In this document: positions 32,993 to 40,814 of the stretch, one piece after another
How positions within the stretch are numbered: position 1 is the first letter of the stretch
Layout of the letters: the number at the start of each line of letters is the position of its first letter
Source: a virus
IMG/VR virus record: IMGVR_UViG_3300050821_010487
Location: 18,336 to 82,335 of that record
Reading direction: 5' to 3' (one strand)
Length of the DNA: 64,000 nt
The notes under the pieces: generated by a model
What the model was told of the DNA's origin: nothing
Seen by the model: only the letters and a program-made list of their open reading frames with translations
Database searches by the model: none
Translations under genes and position numbers: made by a program

Positions 32993-33257
32993 GGCGGCGC
33001 TCCTGGGGGCCCGCTTGCTGCACCCGGGCAGCCAGCTCAGCGAATTGCTCCTGCAGCGTTCTGATGTCTCCCTCCAGCTCGGCCACCCGGTTTTCCAGGG
33101 TGCGGACGAGCTGGAGGGTAGGCACCCCGCCTAGATCCCTGGCGGTGTGGGTGTGATCCTCGCGGGCAGCCCTGCTCACGTCCAGGATGTCGTGCTCGTG
33201 CCGGTCGGGTGCGGCACCGACGTCGCGGGCATCGTGGGTGTGGCCGTCGCAGCTCAC
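32985..33257 (-). CDS. coiled-coil protein, 90 aa
   Basis: GTG at 33257 overlaps the upstream stop. The N-terminal half is His/Asp-rich (HTHDARDVG, DHTHTARDLGG, two similar units). The second half is a heptad coiled coil (LVRTLENRVAELEGDIRTLQEQFAELA). The two HTxDARD-like repeats could bind metal. Function unknown. Confidence 0.6.
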   Translation of the reverse strand: MSCDGHTHDARDVGAAPDRHEHDILDVSRAAREDHTHTARDLGGVPTLQLVRTLENRVAELEGDIRTLQEQFAELAARVQQAGPQERRHG

Positions 33258-33538
33258 AGCACACCGTCCCGGTACCGCGCCTCGTGCAGCGCCCCGGCCC
33301 GCCAGAGGTCCCCCAGCGCGCTCAGGAGGGTGTGCAGCGAGACCTGGCCGGTGAGCCTGTTGTCGGGGAGTAGCTCGCGGGCCCGCGCCTCGATCACGGC
33401 GACAGCCGCGTCCGGCAGCTCGTTGCGCTGCCCCTCGCGGGTCATCGCCACCAGCTTGAGGCGTGCGTCGGCCTCCGCGACCATCGCGTCCCGCAAGCGC
33501 TCTGTCTGGTCTACCAGGTCGGTCAGGGAGTAGGTCAT
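33254..33538 (-). CDS. hypothetical helical protein, 94 aa
   Basis: GCAGGAGGAAGCC precedes the ATG at 33538. Almost entirely helical and charged, compatible with a small oligomeric coiled-coil protein. No family recognised. Overlaps both neighbours by 4 bp. Confidence 0.62.
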   Translation of the reverse strand: MTYSLTDLVDQTERLRDAMVAEADARLKLVAMTREGQRNELPDAAVAVIEARARELLPDNRLTGQVSLHTLLSALGDLWRAGALHEARYRDGVL

Positions 33539-34020
33539 GGCTTCCTCCTGCGGACGCTCGGGCAGTTCTCGGGCTTGCGGTGCTTGACCTTCTTCGCCTG
33601 GCTCAGCCACAGCCCCCATTGCGTCGAGCGGCCCCAGCACTCCACACAGAAGCCGTGCTTTCTGGCTTCGGCCGTGAACGCTTCCACGGCCTCGTGGCGG
33701 GCCTCTTCCCGGCTGGCGGCCTGCTGCTCGTTGAAGCGGTGCAGCCATGCTCGCTGGGAGGATGCCTCTTCGGCCTGCTGCCGTGCCAGGCGGATCTGCG
33801 CCACGCGCTCGGCGGTGCCGGCGCCGCCGACGATGCACGCCGGGCTGGCGCACGGGCCGGGCCAGGAGCGCAGCTTGTAGTACTGGCCGCTGGGGTCGCA
33901 GACGCCGCCGCAGAACGGGCAGTCCCACGAGCCATCCGGCCACGTGGTGGTGACGGGCCGGGTCTCCCCGTCGATCGTGGTGACCGACGGGGGCGGCAGG
34001 GTGACGACCGGAGTGGTCAC
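33535..34020 (-). CDS. zinc-ribbon protein, 161 aa
   Basis: GTG at 34020 with AAGGAG upstream. A Thr/Pro-rich start is followed by CPFCGGVC and CASPAC (metal site about residues 34-63), a long charged helix (RLARQQAEEASSQRAWLHRF), then CVEC and a very basic tail. Possible nucleic-acid-binding protein. Confidence 0.63.
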   Translation of the reverse strand: MTTPVVTLPPPSVTTIDGETRPVTTTWPDGSWDCPFCGGVCDPSGQYYKLRSWPGPCASPACIVGGAGTAERVAQIRLARQQAEEASSQRAWLHRFNEQQAASREEARHEAVEAFTAEARKHGFCVECWGRSTQWGLWLSQAKKVKHRKPENCPSVRRRKP

Positions 34021-34030
34021 GTACGGCTCC

Positions 34031-34894
34031 TTACTTGAAGTAGGCGAGCTGCTTGCGCTCGGCGTTGCGCTGGATCTTGTCGATCTCTGCCTGGGTGGCT
34101 CCGGTGCCGGGGTTGGCGGCCTCACGGGCCAGCAGGACGGCCTTGGCCTGCTCGGCTGCCACAAGGGTGGTCTCGTACCAGCAGTGGTGGTCGTTGGGGC
34201 CGCTGTAGTGCTTGAACTCCATCGCCTCGCGGAGGACCTCCTTGCAGCGGTACACGGTCTCGACCCAGTCGCCCCGGCCCCCGCGGCCGATGCGGCCGTC
34301 GGTGAAGCGCTGCTCGGGGGTGAGGGTCTTGGCGGCCTTCTTGGCGTCGCGCTCGGCCTTGGCAGCGTCACGTGCGCCCTTGGTCTTGTCGCGCTCGACC
34401 TGGCCGAGAGTCTTGCTGCGGTGCTCGACCGGGGCGCTGGGGAAGCAGACGCTGCACAGCGCCGGGCCCAGCTCGGCGACCGCGTCCTCGGCGGTCTTGC
34501 CGGACAGGTTCGGGTACCAACCCATCGGGGTGGTGGCGTAGACGGTGGAGCAGCCGCGCAGCGAGCTGTGGATGTGCCCGTCGGCATTGCGGCAGGGGAA
34601 GAAGCGGGTCCAGCGCTGCTCGCGGTAGATCTCCTCCATGGCGCCGATCTGCTCGCCGATGCGCTTGAAGGCGCGCTTGGCCTGGTCGTACTCGACTCGG
34701 GCAATCGGGCTGGACTTCTCGTAGGCCACGCTGGGCGCCATCCCCCAGGGGTGGTTGCGCTGGCAGTAGTCGCGCTTGTCGCCGGCGTCGTGGTGGACCT
34801 GGTCGGCTTTGTAGCGGAGAGTCCGCTCGGCCTTGGCCAGCTCATCGAACAGAGCGGCTTCGGCTTCGTCGTGGGCCTTGGGGCTGATGGTCAC
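34031..34894 (-). CDS. hypothetical protein, 287 aa, first gene of an operon
   Basis: GTG at 34894 with GGGAGG upstream, directly downstream of the promoter at 34909-34956. Helical N terminus, then Cys/His positions (DYCQRNHPWG; FPCRNADGHIHSSLRGC; CSVC) and WYPNLSGKTAEDAV, a layout I associate with widespread uncharacterised actinophage proteins. A Lys/Ala-rich helix at about 165-190. Unknown function. Confidence 0.7.
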   Translation of the reverse strand: MTISPKAHDEAEAALFDELAKAERTLRYKADQVHHDAGDKRDYCQRNHPWGMAPSVAYEKSSPIARVEYDQAKRAFKRIGEQIGAMEEIYREQRWTRFFPCRNADGHIHSSLRGCSTVYATTPMGWYPNLSGKTAEDAVAELGPALCSVCFPSAPVEHRSKTLGQVERDKTKGARDAAKAERDAKKAAKTLTPEQRFTDGRIGRGGRGDWVETVYRCKEVLREAMEFKHYSGPNDHHCWYETTLVAAEQAKAVLLAREAANPGTGATQAEIDKIQRNAERKQLAYFK

Positions 34895-34908
34895 TGTGCC
34901 TCCCTGGT

Positions 34909-34956
34909 TCGGTTCCTTGCAGAACCAACATTACAGGGTTTCTTGCTAACGGTCAA
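34909..34956 (-). promoter_or_regulatory. spacer-operator promoter
   Basis: Minus strand: -35 TTGACC (34956-34951), 17-bp spacer with TTAGCAAGAAACCCTG, -10 TAATGT (34933-34928), then half-site CTGCAAGGAACCGA. GCAAG cores 26 bp apart. The -35 overlaps the TGA stop of the DpdA-like gene upstream. Confidence 0.8.
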
Positions 34957-35768
34957 TCCATCCAGCCCAGCTTCGCCAGCATTCCCTCGCGCCAGAGAAG
35001 AGCAAAGCCGAGGCAGTTGTTGCAGTGCTGGTGGGTGTGCCCCGGCAGCGGCAGCTCCCGGCACGCCGTCAAGGACCAGGACGTCGAGTCCGAGCTGACC
35101 AGGCAGTCGCCGAACAGCTCCAGGCCGGTGGTCTTCACGCCGAAGCCGTGCAGCCGGATGCCGTGGCTGGCGAGGTCGCTGGCGATGATCCCGGCCATCG
35201 TCGTGCTCTGCCGCCGGCAGAAGGTGCCGAGCCCCACCGTCTTGAAGCTGGCCAGGTCCACGCCCGCGTCCTCGTACATCTCCCGGCATCGCAGGTAGTC
35301 GAACCGGCGCTTGCCCTGGAGCGTGGGGATGACCGGGCACGGCCCGTCGCCCCCGGACGGCCACAGCTCCACCAGGCGCAGGTAGTTGTCCACGGTGCGG
35401 CGCAGGTGGTCGTGGACCTGCAGCCCGGTCGCGGCGAGGATCTCGTCCTCATTCATGAAATCCATGCCCGCGGCCCACTGCAGGCTGCCGATCTCCGCCT
35501 GGTAGCGCGCGACGTTCGCGAGGTACTGCTGCTCGGTGAACTGCCAGCGGCCGGTGTGCTTGAGCTGCATGTAGCCGCCCGAGTCCAGCGCCCAGGGGCC
35601 GATCGCCCGGGGAAGGGTCTTGCGGTCGCGCAGGTGCTGGTCGGCGACGAACAGCGGGACGTCTGTCTGCTCCAGCCATGCGGGCTTGTGGGTACCGAGG
35701 TAGAACACAGGGGCCTGAGAGGCCACCGGCCCGGTGGTTAGCCGGGCCGGTGTGGTCGTGGTGGTCAT
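34953..35768 (-). CDS. DpdA-like 7-deazaguanine DNA transglycosylase (tRNA-guanine transglycosylase fold)
   Basis: 271 aa from the ATG at 35768. The transglycosylase signature LDSGGY (61-66) contains the first catalytic Asp (D62); FKTVGLGTFCRR and LHGFGVK resemble later barrel strands; HQHCNNC near the C terminus could supply the zinc ligands. Phage DpdA proteins of this length exchange guanine in DNA for a 7-deazaguanine base supplied as preQ0 or a derivative. No preQ0 biosynthesis gene is in view, so the base may come from the host or from elsewhere in the genome. A tRNA-type substrate cannot be excluded. Starts in a TGATG overlap with the upstream gene. Confidence 0.75.
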   Translation of the reverse strand: MTTTTTPARLTTGPVASQAPVFYLGTHKPAWLEQTDVPLFVADQHLRDRKTLPRAIGPWALDSGGYMQLKHTGRWQFTEQQYLANVARYQAEIGSLQWAAGMDFMNEDEILAATGLQVHDHLRRTVDNYLRLVELWPSGGDGPCPVIPTLQGKRRFDYLRCREMYEDAGVDLASFKTVGLGTFCRRQSTTMAGIIASDLASHGIRLHGFGVKTTGLELFGDCLVSSDSTSWSLTACRELPLPGHTHQHCNNCLGFALLWREGMLAKLGWMD

Positions 35769-36160
35769 CAGATGTCCATCGGGTAGTGCTGCGGGCCCGC
35801 GCACAGTTCGAGCGCCATCTGGTGCTCGCACAGCTTGCCGCTGAACTCCATGGCGCCGATCCCGCCGTCCCAGGTGCCGCCCGAGGCGACCACCGCGGCG
35901 TAGCGCCCGGCGTCCTCGGGGCTGCCGCCGCCGGCGACCCAGGACATGACCCCTTCGGCGTAGATCTCGTCGGCCTGCTGAGAGGCCAGCTCCTCGCTCA
36001 CCTCGTAGCAGGCGCGGACCGCGGCGGGGTTCTCGTGCCGGACGCGGACTTCGAACCGCGGGTGGTTGCCGCACAGGATGCCGTGCGGGGCGGTGTCCTC
36101 GGGGAGCCCGAAGCTGCCGGAGTTGTAGCCCTCTGCCTCGCGGACCAGGTCTTGTGTCAT
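35768..36160 (-). CDS. hypothetical protein, 130 aa, upstream partner of dpdA-like gene
   Basis: GGGAGG precedes the ATG at 36160; the promoter at 36183-36227 is just upstream. Acidic protein without known motif, alternating helical and beta segments. Its TGATG overlap couples it to the transglycosylase gene, so the two form a dedicated two-gene unit. Confidence 0.66.
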   Translation of the reverse strand: MTQDLVREAEGYNSGSFGLPEDTAPHGILCGNHPRFEVRVRHENPAAVRACYEVSEELASQQADEIYAEGVMSWVAGGGSPEDAGRYAAVVASGGTWDGGIGAMEFSGKLCEHQMALELCAGPQHYPMDI

Positions 36161-36182
36161 GTTCGCTGCCTCCCTGTAGCCG

Positions 36183-36227
36183 TCCCTTGCAAGACAGAAC
36201 ATTACAGGGTTTCTTGCTAATGCGCAA
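36183..36227 (-). promoter_or_regulatory. spacer-operator promoter
   Basis: Minus strand: -35 TTGCGC (36227-36222), 17-bp spacer with TTAGCAAGAAACCCTG, -10 TAATGT (36204-36199), then half-site CTTGCAAGGGA. GCAAG cores 27 bp apart. Drives the two-gene DpdA-like unit. Confidence 0.8.
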
Positions 36228-36426
36228 CCTGGACGTTATGCGGGTGGGCGTTGAGGTAGGCTCCGGCTTCCTTCTGCCAGTAGGGGTGCACCAGCACCGA
36301 CGGGCCCAGGAGTGAGCCGAAGGCGGGCAGGCCGCAGACGCAGCGCTGGCCGCCCCACCAGCCGTTCTCCGCCAGCGCCTCAGCCGGCGCAGGTGTGATC
36401 TCGTTTGCAGGTGCGGTCTCGTTCAT
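36217..36426 (-). CDS. hypothetical protein, 69 aa
   Basis: AGGAGA lies upstream of the ATG at 36426. Pro/Ala-rich start and a CVCG pair in the middle. Its 3' end overlaps the promoter at 36183-36227, so transcription of this gene runs into that operator. Function unknown. Confidence 0.58.
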   Translation of the reverse strand: MNETAPANEITPAPAEALAENGWWGGQRCVCGLPAFGSLLGPSVLVHPYWQKEAGAYLNAHPHNVQVAH

Positions 36427-36689
36427 TGCCTGGTTCTCTCCTGGGCGGTGATCGTGAGCAAGTTGACGGCGTGCTGGAGCTGCCCGGCAAGTGTCTGCGC
36501 TGCCCTCTCGTTCCCGGTGCAGGCGCGGGCGACTGCGAGCAGCAGGGGGAAGCAGTCGGTCTCCGCGTTCGCTGCCGCCAGGATGGCCGACTTCATTATC
36601 GAGATCTTCCGGTCGGTGAAGCCGCCGAGCTGCCAGTGGGCGAGGACCTCGTCGTGGAGGATTTCGTCCAGGGTGGCCGGTGCGGTCAT
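36423..36689 (-). CDS. hypothetical helical protein, 88 aa
   Basis: From the ATG at 36689, ATGA overlap with the next gene. Predicted all-helical (ILHDEVLAHWQL; LLLAVARACTGNERAAQTLAGQL). No family recognised. Confidence 0.6.
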   Translation of the reverse strand: MTAPATLDEILHDEVLAHWQLGGFTDRKISIMKSAILAAANAETDCFPLLLAVARACTGNERAAQTLAGQLQHAVNLLTITAQERTRQ

Positions 36690-36958
36690 TGCCGGCACTT
36701 CCCCTCGTGGCCCTCGGCCAACGCACGGCCCGGCTTGCACGTGACGCACCGGTTGTAGAGCGGGATGCCGGCGGTGTCCTCGTGCTGGTCCAGGTTGGTG
36801 GCGGCGGCTTTCCACTCGTCGTCCAGGGCCTGCAACTGCTGTCGTAGTTCTGCCCGCCTCACCGCGTAGGTGGAGGAGATGGCGTTGTAGCGGTCGCAGG
36901 CCTTCTCGTAAGCCTCTTCGCTGGTCGCGGCGATCTGCGCGCGGCGCGTCTCAGTCAT
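36686..36958 (-). CDS. hypothetical coiled-coil protein with C-terminal CxxC, 90 aa
   Basis: A long charged helix (residues 1-60) is followed by CVTC and a final Cys, possibly a small metal site. ATGA overlaps on both sides. Unknown function. Confidence 0.6.
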   Translation of the reverse strand: MTETRRAQIAATSEEAYEKACDRYNAISSTYAVRRAELRQQLQALDDEWKAAATNLDQHEDTAGIPLYNRCVTCKPGRALAEGHEGKCRQ

Positions 36959-37323
36959 GCCGACGGCCCCCGCTGCGCGAGCAGTTCTTCGGTGACCTTC
37001 TGCGCGAGGATGTGCGAGTCGAACGCCGCGAACACGGCGACACGCACCTCGGGCGGCGCGTCCATGTCGCCGCCGAACCGCTGCCAGAACGACAGCGCCA
37101 GGCGGATCAGCTCGTCAAGCTGGTCGCTGCCGTAGGGGACCGCGAACCGGATGAACCGCTTGGTCTCGTAGGTCACCTCGATCGAGCGCTTGCGGTAGAC
37201 CAGGCCGCGCTTTCCCGCTACCAGGTTGTTCACCCGCAGCCCGCTGGCCTTGGCCCACGGGTCCCAGGCGTTGCGGCGGACGCCCTCATCGAGCTGGTGG
37301 AAGCCGAACCTGATGGTGATCAT
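36955..37323 (-). CDS. hypothetical protein, 122 aa
   Basis: ATG at 37323. Basic alpha/beta N terminus (LVYRKRSIEVTYETKRFIRFAV) and helical C terminus. No motif recognised. Part of the tightly overlapped run below the 38653-38698 promoter. Confidence 0.62.
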   Translation of the reverse strand: MITIRFGFHQLDEGVRRNAWDPWAKASGLRVNNLVAGKRGLVYRKRSIEVTYETKRFIRFAVPYGSDQLDELIRLALSFWQRFGGDMDAPPEVRVAVFAAFDSHILAQKVTEELLAQRGPSA

Positions 37324-37586
37324 GGCGTGTCCTCGGGAGTGAGGTAGTAGCGGACGGCGCCAACACGGGTGTCGGCCTGGATGTAGCCCTCGGTGCGCAG
37401 CATTGCTGCCCACGCCTGGGTGTCGTTGGAGTTGGCCGGCAAGCCGTGGTCAGTGAGATACCAGGCCAGGTCTGCCAGCCCTATGGCGCCGCCTGGGGCG
37501 TTGTTGTTGACCGGCAGAAGCGCCTGGATGATGAGCGCCTGGCCATCCCGGGCCCTGTCCACGTGGCGCTGGTCGTACGGGGTCAT
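37320..37586 (-). CDS. winged-helix-like small protein, 88 aa
   Basis: ATG at 37586. Helices DGQALIIQALLPVN and LADLAWYLTDHG followed by WAAMLRTEGYIQAD and a terminal strand RYYLTPED fit a winged-helix layout with LTPE in the wing. Possibly DNA-binding; inferred from pattern only. Confidence 0.55.
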   Translation of the reverse strand: MTPYDQRHVDRARDGQALIIQALLPVNNNAPGGAIGLADLAWYLTDHGLPANSNDTQAWAAMLRTEGYIQADTRVGAVRYYLTPEDTP

Positions 37587-37855
37587 GACGCCTCCTGAGC
37601 GGGCAGGTAGCGCTTGGCGGCGGCGCCGAGCAGATCCGCGACCGCGTCGGTGCGGCGCCTGCGGCTCCTGGTCCGGTGCCCGGTGATGGGCCCTGCTGAC
37701 CAGCTCTGGCACGAGGGGAGGCTGCCGAACCGCTCCACGGTGCCGATGTAGTGCCACGTGCCGCCCGTCTGGGTCTGTACCTCGACGCGGTAGCTGCGCC
37801 GGGTCGTGCCACGGCCGTTCGGGATGACGCGGTGGTTGACGATCTCGGTGTTCAT
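37583..37855 (-). CDS. hypothetical basic protein, 90 aa
   Basis: CAGGGAGG precedes the ATG at 37855. Beta-rich first half (SYRVEVQTQTGGTWHYIGTV) then a strongly basic stretch (HRTRSRRRRTD) and a helix. Could bind nucleic acid. Confidence 0.58.
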   Translation of the reverse strand: MNTEIVNHRVIPNGRGTTRRSYRVEVQTQTGGTWHYIGTVERFGSLPSCQSWSAGPITGHRTRSRRRRTDAVADLLGAAAKRYLPAQEAS

Positions 37856-37986
37856 CTCGTGGCCTCCCTGATCGCCTGGCGCTTGCGGTTGGCGCGGCCG
37901 GTGCGGCCAGGCCGCACGTCGGGCCGGCGGGCACGGGCCCGGAGCGCCATGATCTCGGCGCCCCGCTTGCCCTTGCTCCTCTTCAC
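37852..37986 (-). CDS. 44-aa arginine/lysine-rich microprotein
   Basis: Open frame from GTG 37986 to TGA 37854-37852, which overlaps the next ATG (ATGA). The product begins VKRSKGKRGAEIMALRAR, is about 40% Arg/Lys and has no acidic core, suggesting nucleic-acid binding. GGGGGAG upstream gives a plausible ribosome site. A similar 52-aa basic gene lies at 57457-57615. Confidence 0.5.
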   Translation of the reverse strand: MKRSKGKRGAEIMALRARARRPDVRPGRTGRANRKRQAIREATR

Positions 37987-37991
37987 GGTGC

Positions 37992-38270
37992 TCACTCCCC
38001 CAGCGCTGATGCGATGGCGTCCATGGCGGTCTCGGCGCTGACCAGGCCGCGCCGGTAGTTGCCGGCCAGCTCACGCACCAGGGCGGTGTAGCTGCCGGCC
38101 AGGAACTCGTCCCGCAGCCGCATGGCCTCGTCGTAGTGGTCCTGCTCGCTGTACCGGACGTGACTGCCGGCTCGCGCATCCCGTACGAGCACGGCCAGCT
38201 CCGCGGTCGCTTGGTCGATCTGGTGGTTGCCGGTGACCTTGACCCCGCGGGTACCCATCTGGTCTGTCAT
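37992..38270 (-). CDS. hypothetical helical protein, 92 aa
   Basis: ATG at 38270. Helical throughout, with a repeated E/R-rich surface (DEAMRLRDEFLAGSYTALVREL). No known motif. Confidence 0.58.
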   Translation of the reverse strand: MTDQMGTRGVKVTGNHQIDQATAELAVLVRDARAGSHVRYSEQDHYDEAMRLRDEFLAGSYTALVRELAGNYRRGLVSAETAMDAIASALGE

Positions 38271-38275
38271 CGTGC

Positions 38276-38635
38276 TCACTCCCCGAACGGTCCGTTTTCG
38301 AAGCAGGATGCGCGGTAGGCGACTTCGCCCAGGTTCTCGGCGTAGACGCCGGTCACCTCGCCGTGCAGGTAGGCCCGGAAGCCCTTGATCCGGATGCGGC
38401 GGACGGTGTACTCGTCGTTCCACTGCAGGTCGATCGTGACCTTGTAGCCGTGGCCGACGGGAAGGATGACGCCGTGGTCGTTGTAGAACATCCGGCCGCC
38501 CGAGATCGCCAGGAAGTTCATCCGGCCGAGCTGCTGCATGAGCAGGCCGATGTCGCAGCGGTCACTGAACCGGCGCTTGTCCTCGGCGAGGAATGACTCG
38601 TCCATCTCGCGGGGCGTGGTCTGCGTGATGGTCAT
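38276..38635 (-). CDS. hypothetical protein, 119 aa, first gene of an operon
   Basis: CCAGGGAGG precedes the ATG at 38635, downstream of the promoter at 38653-38698. The core (LGRMNFLAISGGRMFYND then a beta-rich VTIDLQWNDEYTVRRI) resembles a conserved actinophage protein of unknown role. Confidence 0.68.
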   Translation of the reverse strand: MTITQTTPREMDESFLAEDKRRFSDRCDIGLLMQQLGRMNFLAISGGRMFYNDHGVILPVGHGYKVTIDLQWNDEYTVRRIRIKGFRAYLHGEVTGVYAENLGEVAYRASCFENGPFGE

Positions 38636-38652
38636 CTGGTGCCTCCCTGGCT

Positions 38653-38698
38653 CGGTTCCTTGCGAGTCCTACGTTACAGGGTTTCTTGCTAATGTCAA
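38653..38698 (-). promoter_or_regulatory. spacer-operator promoter
   Basis: Minus strand: consensus -35 TTGACA (38698-38693), 16-bp spacer TTAGCAAGAAACCCTG, -10 TAACGT (38676-38671), half-site CTCGCAAGGAACCG. GCAAG cores 26 bp apart. Just beyond the -35, on the plus strand, CTAGCAAGAGG (38700-38710) forms an inverted copy of the core. Drives the 38635-36217 gene run. Confidence 0.8.
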
Positions 38699-38721
38699 TC
38701 TAGCAAGAGGCACCGACAGAA

Positions 38722-38931
38722 CTACTCCGTGGTGAGGTCCAGGAGCGGGACTTCGCGGGGAGGCCGCTTGGCCACGCCGTCGTCACAGCGCAAGATCCGC
38801 AGCCCCTCAGGCAGCAGCGGCTGGCCTCTCCGCAGCAGGTGCAGCCATGTGACCAGCTCGTGCTTGACGGTGAAGGCCGCGGGGTCCTCGCCTGGCCTGG
38901 TCACGATGAAGATGGTCCGGGCGCGTGCCAT
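38722..38931 (-). CDS. hypothetical protein, 69 aa
   Basis: ATG at 38931 overlaps the upstream stop. Small alpha/beta protein (TIFIVTRPGEDPAAFTVKHELVTW). No family recognised. Confidence 0.55.
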   Translation of the reverse strand: MARARTIFIVTRPGEDPAAFTVKHELVTWLHLLRRGQPLLPEGLRILRCDDGVAKRPPREVPLLDLTTE

Positions 38932-39344
38932 CAGAGCCGCTCCTGCAGCGGCACCCCGGCAGCGGCCTGGAGTACCGAGTAGGCCAGGTGGCGCTGCCAC
39001 TCCTCGACGGTGCTGCCCTCGAACCTGCGGCACGAGCAAGCGACAAAGTCGCCCAGCACACCTGGAACGCCGAGCACGCCACGCGGCCTGTGGTGGCTCA
39101 CCTCGTCGGCTGCACGCCTGAGGCCGTCGTCGCCGAGGATCTCCCCCGAGCGGTCCTCCCGGCCGCCCTCGTAGGCACGCCGGAGCGCCTGGAGGGCATC
39201 CTCGGGCGAGTCCAGCTTGTACCCGGGGCCCAGCCACAGCACGGGCGTGGGCGGGGCGTCAGGCGCGGTCCGCTCGCGGATCTCGTAGCCGAGCTGCCCG
39301 CGGGGCAGCATGGCGAGTTTGTAGGTGCGCTGGGTCATCGCCAT
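38931..39344 (-). CDS. hypothetical protein, 137 aa
   Basis: Start is either 39344 or the next ATG at 39338. N-terminal beta-strand repeats, then charged helical segments and a CSCRRF site. Unknown function. Confidence 0.58.
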   Translation of the reverse strand: MAMTQRTYKLAMLPRGQLGYEIRERTAPDAPPTPVLWLGPGYKLDSPEDALQALRRAYEGGREDRSGEILGDDGLRRAADEVSHHRPRGVLGVPGVLGDFVACSCRRFEGSTVEEWQRHLAYSVLQAAAGVPLQERL

Positions 39345-39593
39345 TCACTCCAGCCCTGCCGCCTTGTAGACCTGCTCGATGATGTCCCGTGCGTCGTCAC
39401 GCTCCACGCTGATGCTGATGCCTGCTTTGAACACCAGCGACTCGATGTCCTCCAGCAGGTCGGCGCGGATGTTCTCATCCAGCGAGTCGAACGCCTTCAG
39501 CAGCTTCACCCGGCGTGCTGCGGATGCCTCCCGGTTGTTCGGGTTCATGGCCAGGCACGAGGGGCGCCCGGCGTCCCTGGATGGCTTCATCAT
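39345..39593 (-). CDS. hypothetical protein, 82 aa
   Basis: GGGAGAG precedes the ATG at 39593. Basic start, then two helices (LLKAFDSLDENIRADLLEDIE and DDARDIIEQVYKAAG) flanking a short strand pair. Compatible with a small dimeric protein. Confidence 0.57.
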   Translation of the reverse strand: MMKPSRDAGRPSCLAMNPNNREASAARRVKLLKAFDSLDENIRADLLEDIESLVFKAGISISVERDDARDIIEQVYKAAGLE

Positions 39594-39868
39594 GTTTGCT
39601 CTCCCGTTTCCATCGCGCTGTCGTAGATCAGTTTGTCCAGGGCGTCCAGCAGGCCGCGCAGGCTGCCGCGCTGCTCAGGCGTGAACAGCCCCCAGGCGGC
39701 CGGTGTGGCCTCGTCGCGCAGGATCTTGAGCATGTCCAGGGACTCGCCCCGGTGGGTGTCTATGACCAGTTGGTAGCGCTTGACGTAAGCCCGGTCGTAG
39801 CCATGGCGCAGCGCCGGGTGGATCTCATGGACTGATCCACCCGGCTGCTCGGCTGGCTGGCTGGTCAC
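39590..39868 (-). CDS. hypothetical protein, 92 aa
   Basis: GTG at 39868 with a poor ribosome site. Helical C terminus (GSLRGLLDALDKLIYDSAM). No motif recognised. Overlaps the next gene by ATGA. Confidence 0.52.
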   Translation of the reverse strand: MTSQPAEQPGGSVHEIHPALRHGYDRAYVKRYQLVIDTHRGESLDMLKILRDEATPAAWGLFTPEQRGSLRGLLDALDKLIYDSAMETGEQT

Positions 39869-39883
39869 TAGATTTCGTCCATG

Positions 39884-40366
39884 TCAGTGTTCCTCGTCTT
39901 CTACCAGCGTCAGGCTGTAAACCTTGTAGGCCGGGACCTTGAGGCCCTCGTTGCGCCTGGCCGCGAACGCCTTAGCTCCCTCGACGGTGAATGCCAGGCC
40001 GTCCTCGGCATTACGGAAGACATAGCCGCAGGAAGTGTCTACGGCTACCGCGTCAGGCACCGCGACGAGGCGGCGGGTCGCGGGGTCGGGTTCGGGGATG
40101 ACGAACGTCTTGCGCGGGTACTGGGCCAGGGTCCTCCAGGCGCGCACCGTGAGTCCGCGGGCGGTCTTCTCGCGGTCGATGCGGCGGCCGTGCTCGTCCA
40201 GGACGTGGACCTGGCCGCGGGCGATCAGGAGGACGCCGTAGTCCCGCCAGCCGTGGCAGATGCGGGCGCCGTTGCTGCGGTACAGCCAGCCGCCCGCGCG
40301 GCCGGTCACGCCGTGCGCCTTGCCGAAAGCCTTGGCGGCTGCTTCGAGGTTCTTGTACGTGGCCAT
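39884..40366 (-). CDS. hypothetical protein, 160 aa
   Basis: ATG at 40366. The N-terminal helix (YKNLEAAAKAFGKAHG) is followed by antiparallel strands (GGWLYRSNGARICHGWRDYGVLLIARG) and a basic middle. No family recognised. Confidence 0.62.
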   Translation of the reverse strand: MATYKNLEAAAKAFGKAHGVTGRAGGWLYRSNGARICHGWRDYGVLLIARGQVHVLDEHGRRIDREKTARGLTVRAWRTLAQYPRKTFVIPEPDPATRRLVAVPDAVAVDTSCGYVFRNAEDGLAFTVEGAKAFAARRNEGLKVPAYKVYSLTLVEDEEH

Positions 40367-40367
40367 G

Positions 40368-40706
40368 TCAGGCACCCTTCCTCGTGAGCGTGGCGACCGC
40401 GGCGGCGAAGTGGGAGACGATCTCGGGGCGCTTGGTGACGGCCCAGGTGGGGCGGCCGATCGTGATGCTGTCGGCGCCCTCGGTGGTGACGGTCCAGCCG
40501 TACCACTTGCCCATCCGGCCGTACTTGTCGCGGACGTCCACGCAGCCGAGGAACTCACCGGCAGCGTCGCGCACCTGGTAGGCGATCGAGTAGGTGTCCG
40601 GCCCGCCACTGAGGACCTGGCCGCGGGGGTTGGTGCTGACCTTGACGTTGAATCCCGCCGCCTTGAGTTCTTCCGCGAGTCGGCCCCAGCCTGCCTCTGA
40701 TGCCAT
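40368..40706 (-). CDS. hypothetical protein, 112 aa, first gene of an operon
   Basis: ACAGGAGG precedes the ATG at 40706; the promoter at 40728-40772 lies just upstream. Beta-rich protein with WYGWTVTTEG and a C-terminal helix. Unknown function. Confidence 0.64.
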   Translation of the reverse strand: MASEAGWGRLAEELKAAGFNVKVSTNPRGQVLSGGPDTYSIAYQVRDAAGEFLGCVDVRDKYGRMGKWYGWTVTTEGADSITIGRPTWAVTKRPEIVSHFAAAVATLTRKGA

Positions 40707-40727
40707 TCCCGTGCCTCCTGTCGTCCG

Positions 40728-40772
40728 GTCCCTTGCAAGACCAACATTACAGGGTTTCTTGCTAACGCACAA
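40728..40772 (-). promoter_or_regulatory. spacer-operator promoter
   Basis: Minus strand: -35 TTGTGC (40772-40767), 17-bp spacer with TTAGCAAGAAACCCTG, -10 TAATGT (40749-40744), half-site TCTTGCAAGGGAC. GCAAG cores 26 bp apart. Drives 40706 to 38722. Confidence 0.8.
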
Positions 40773-40814
40773 CCCCAGGGAGGTGCTTTCGCTTCCTCCC
40801 TAGGGTTGCCTGGA

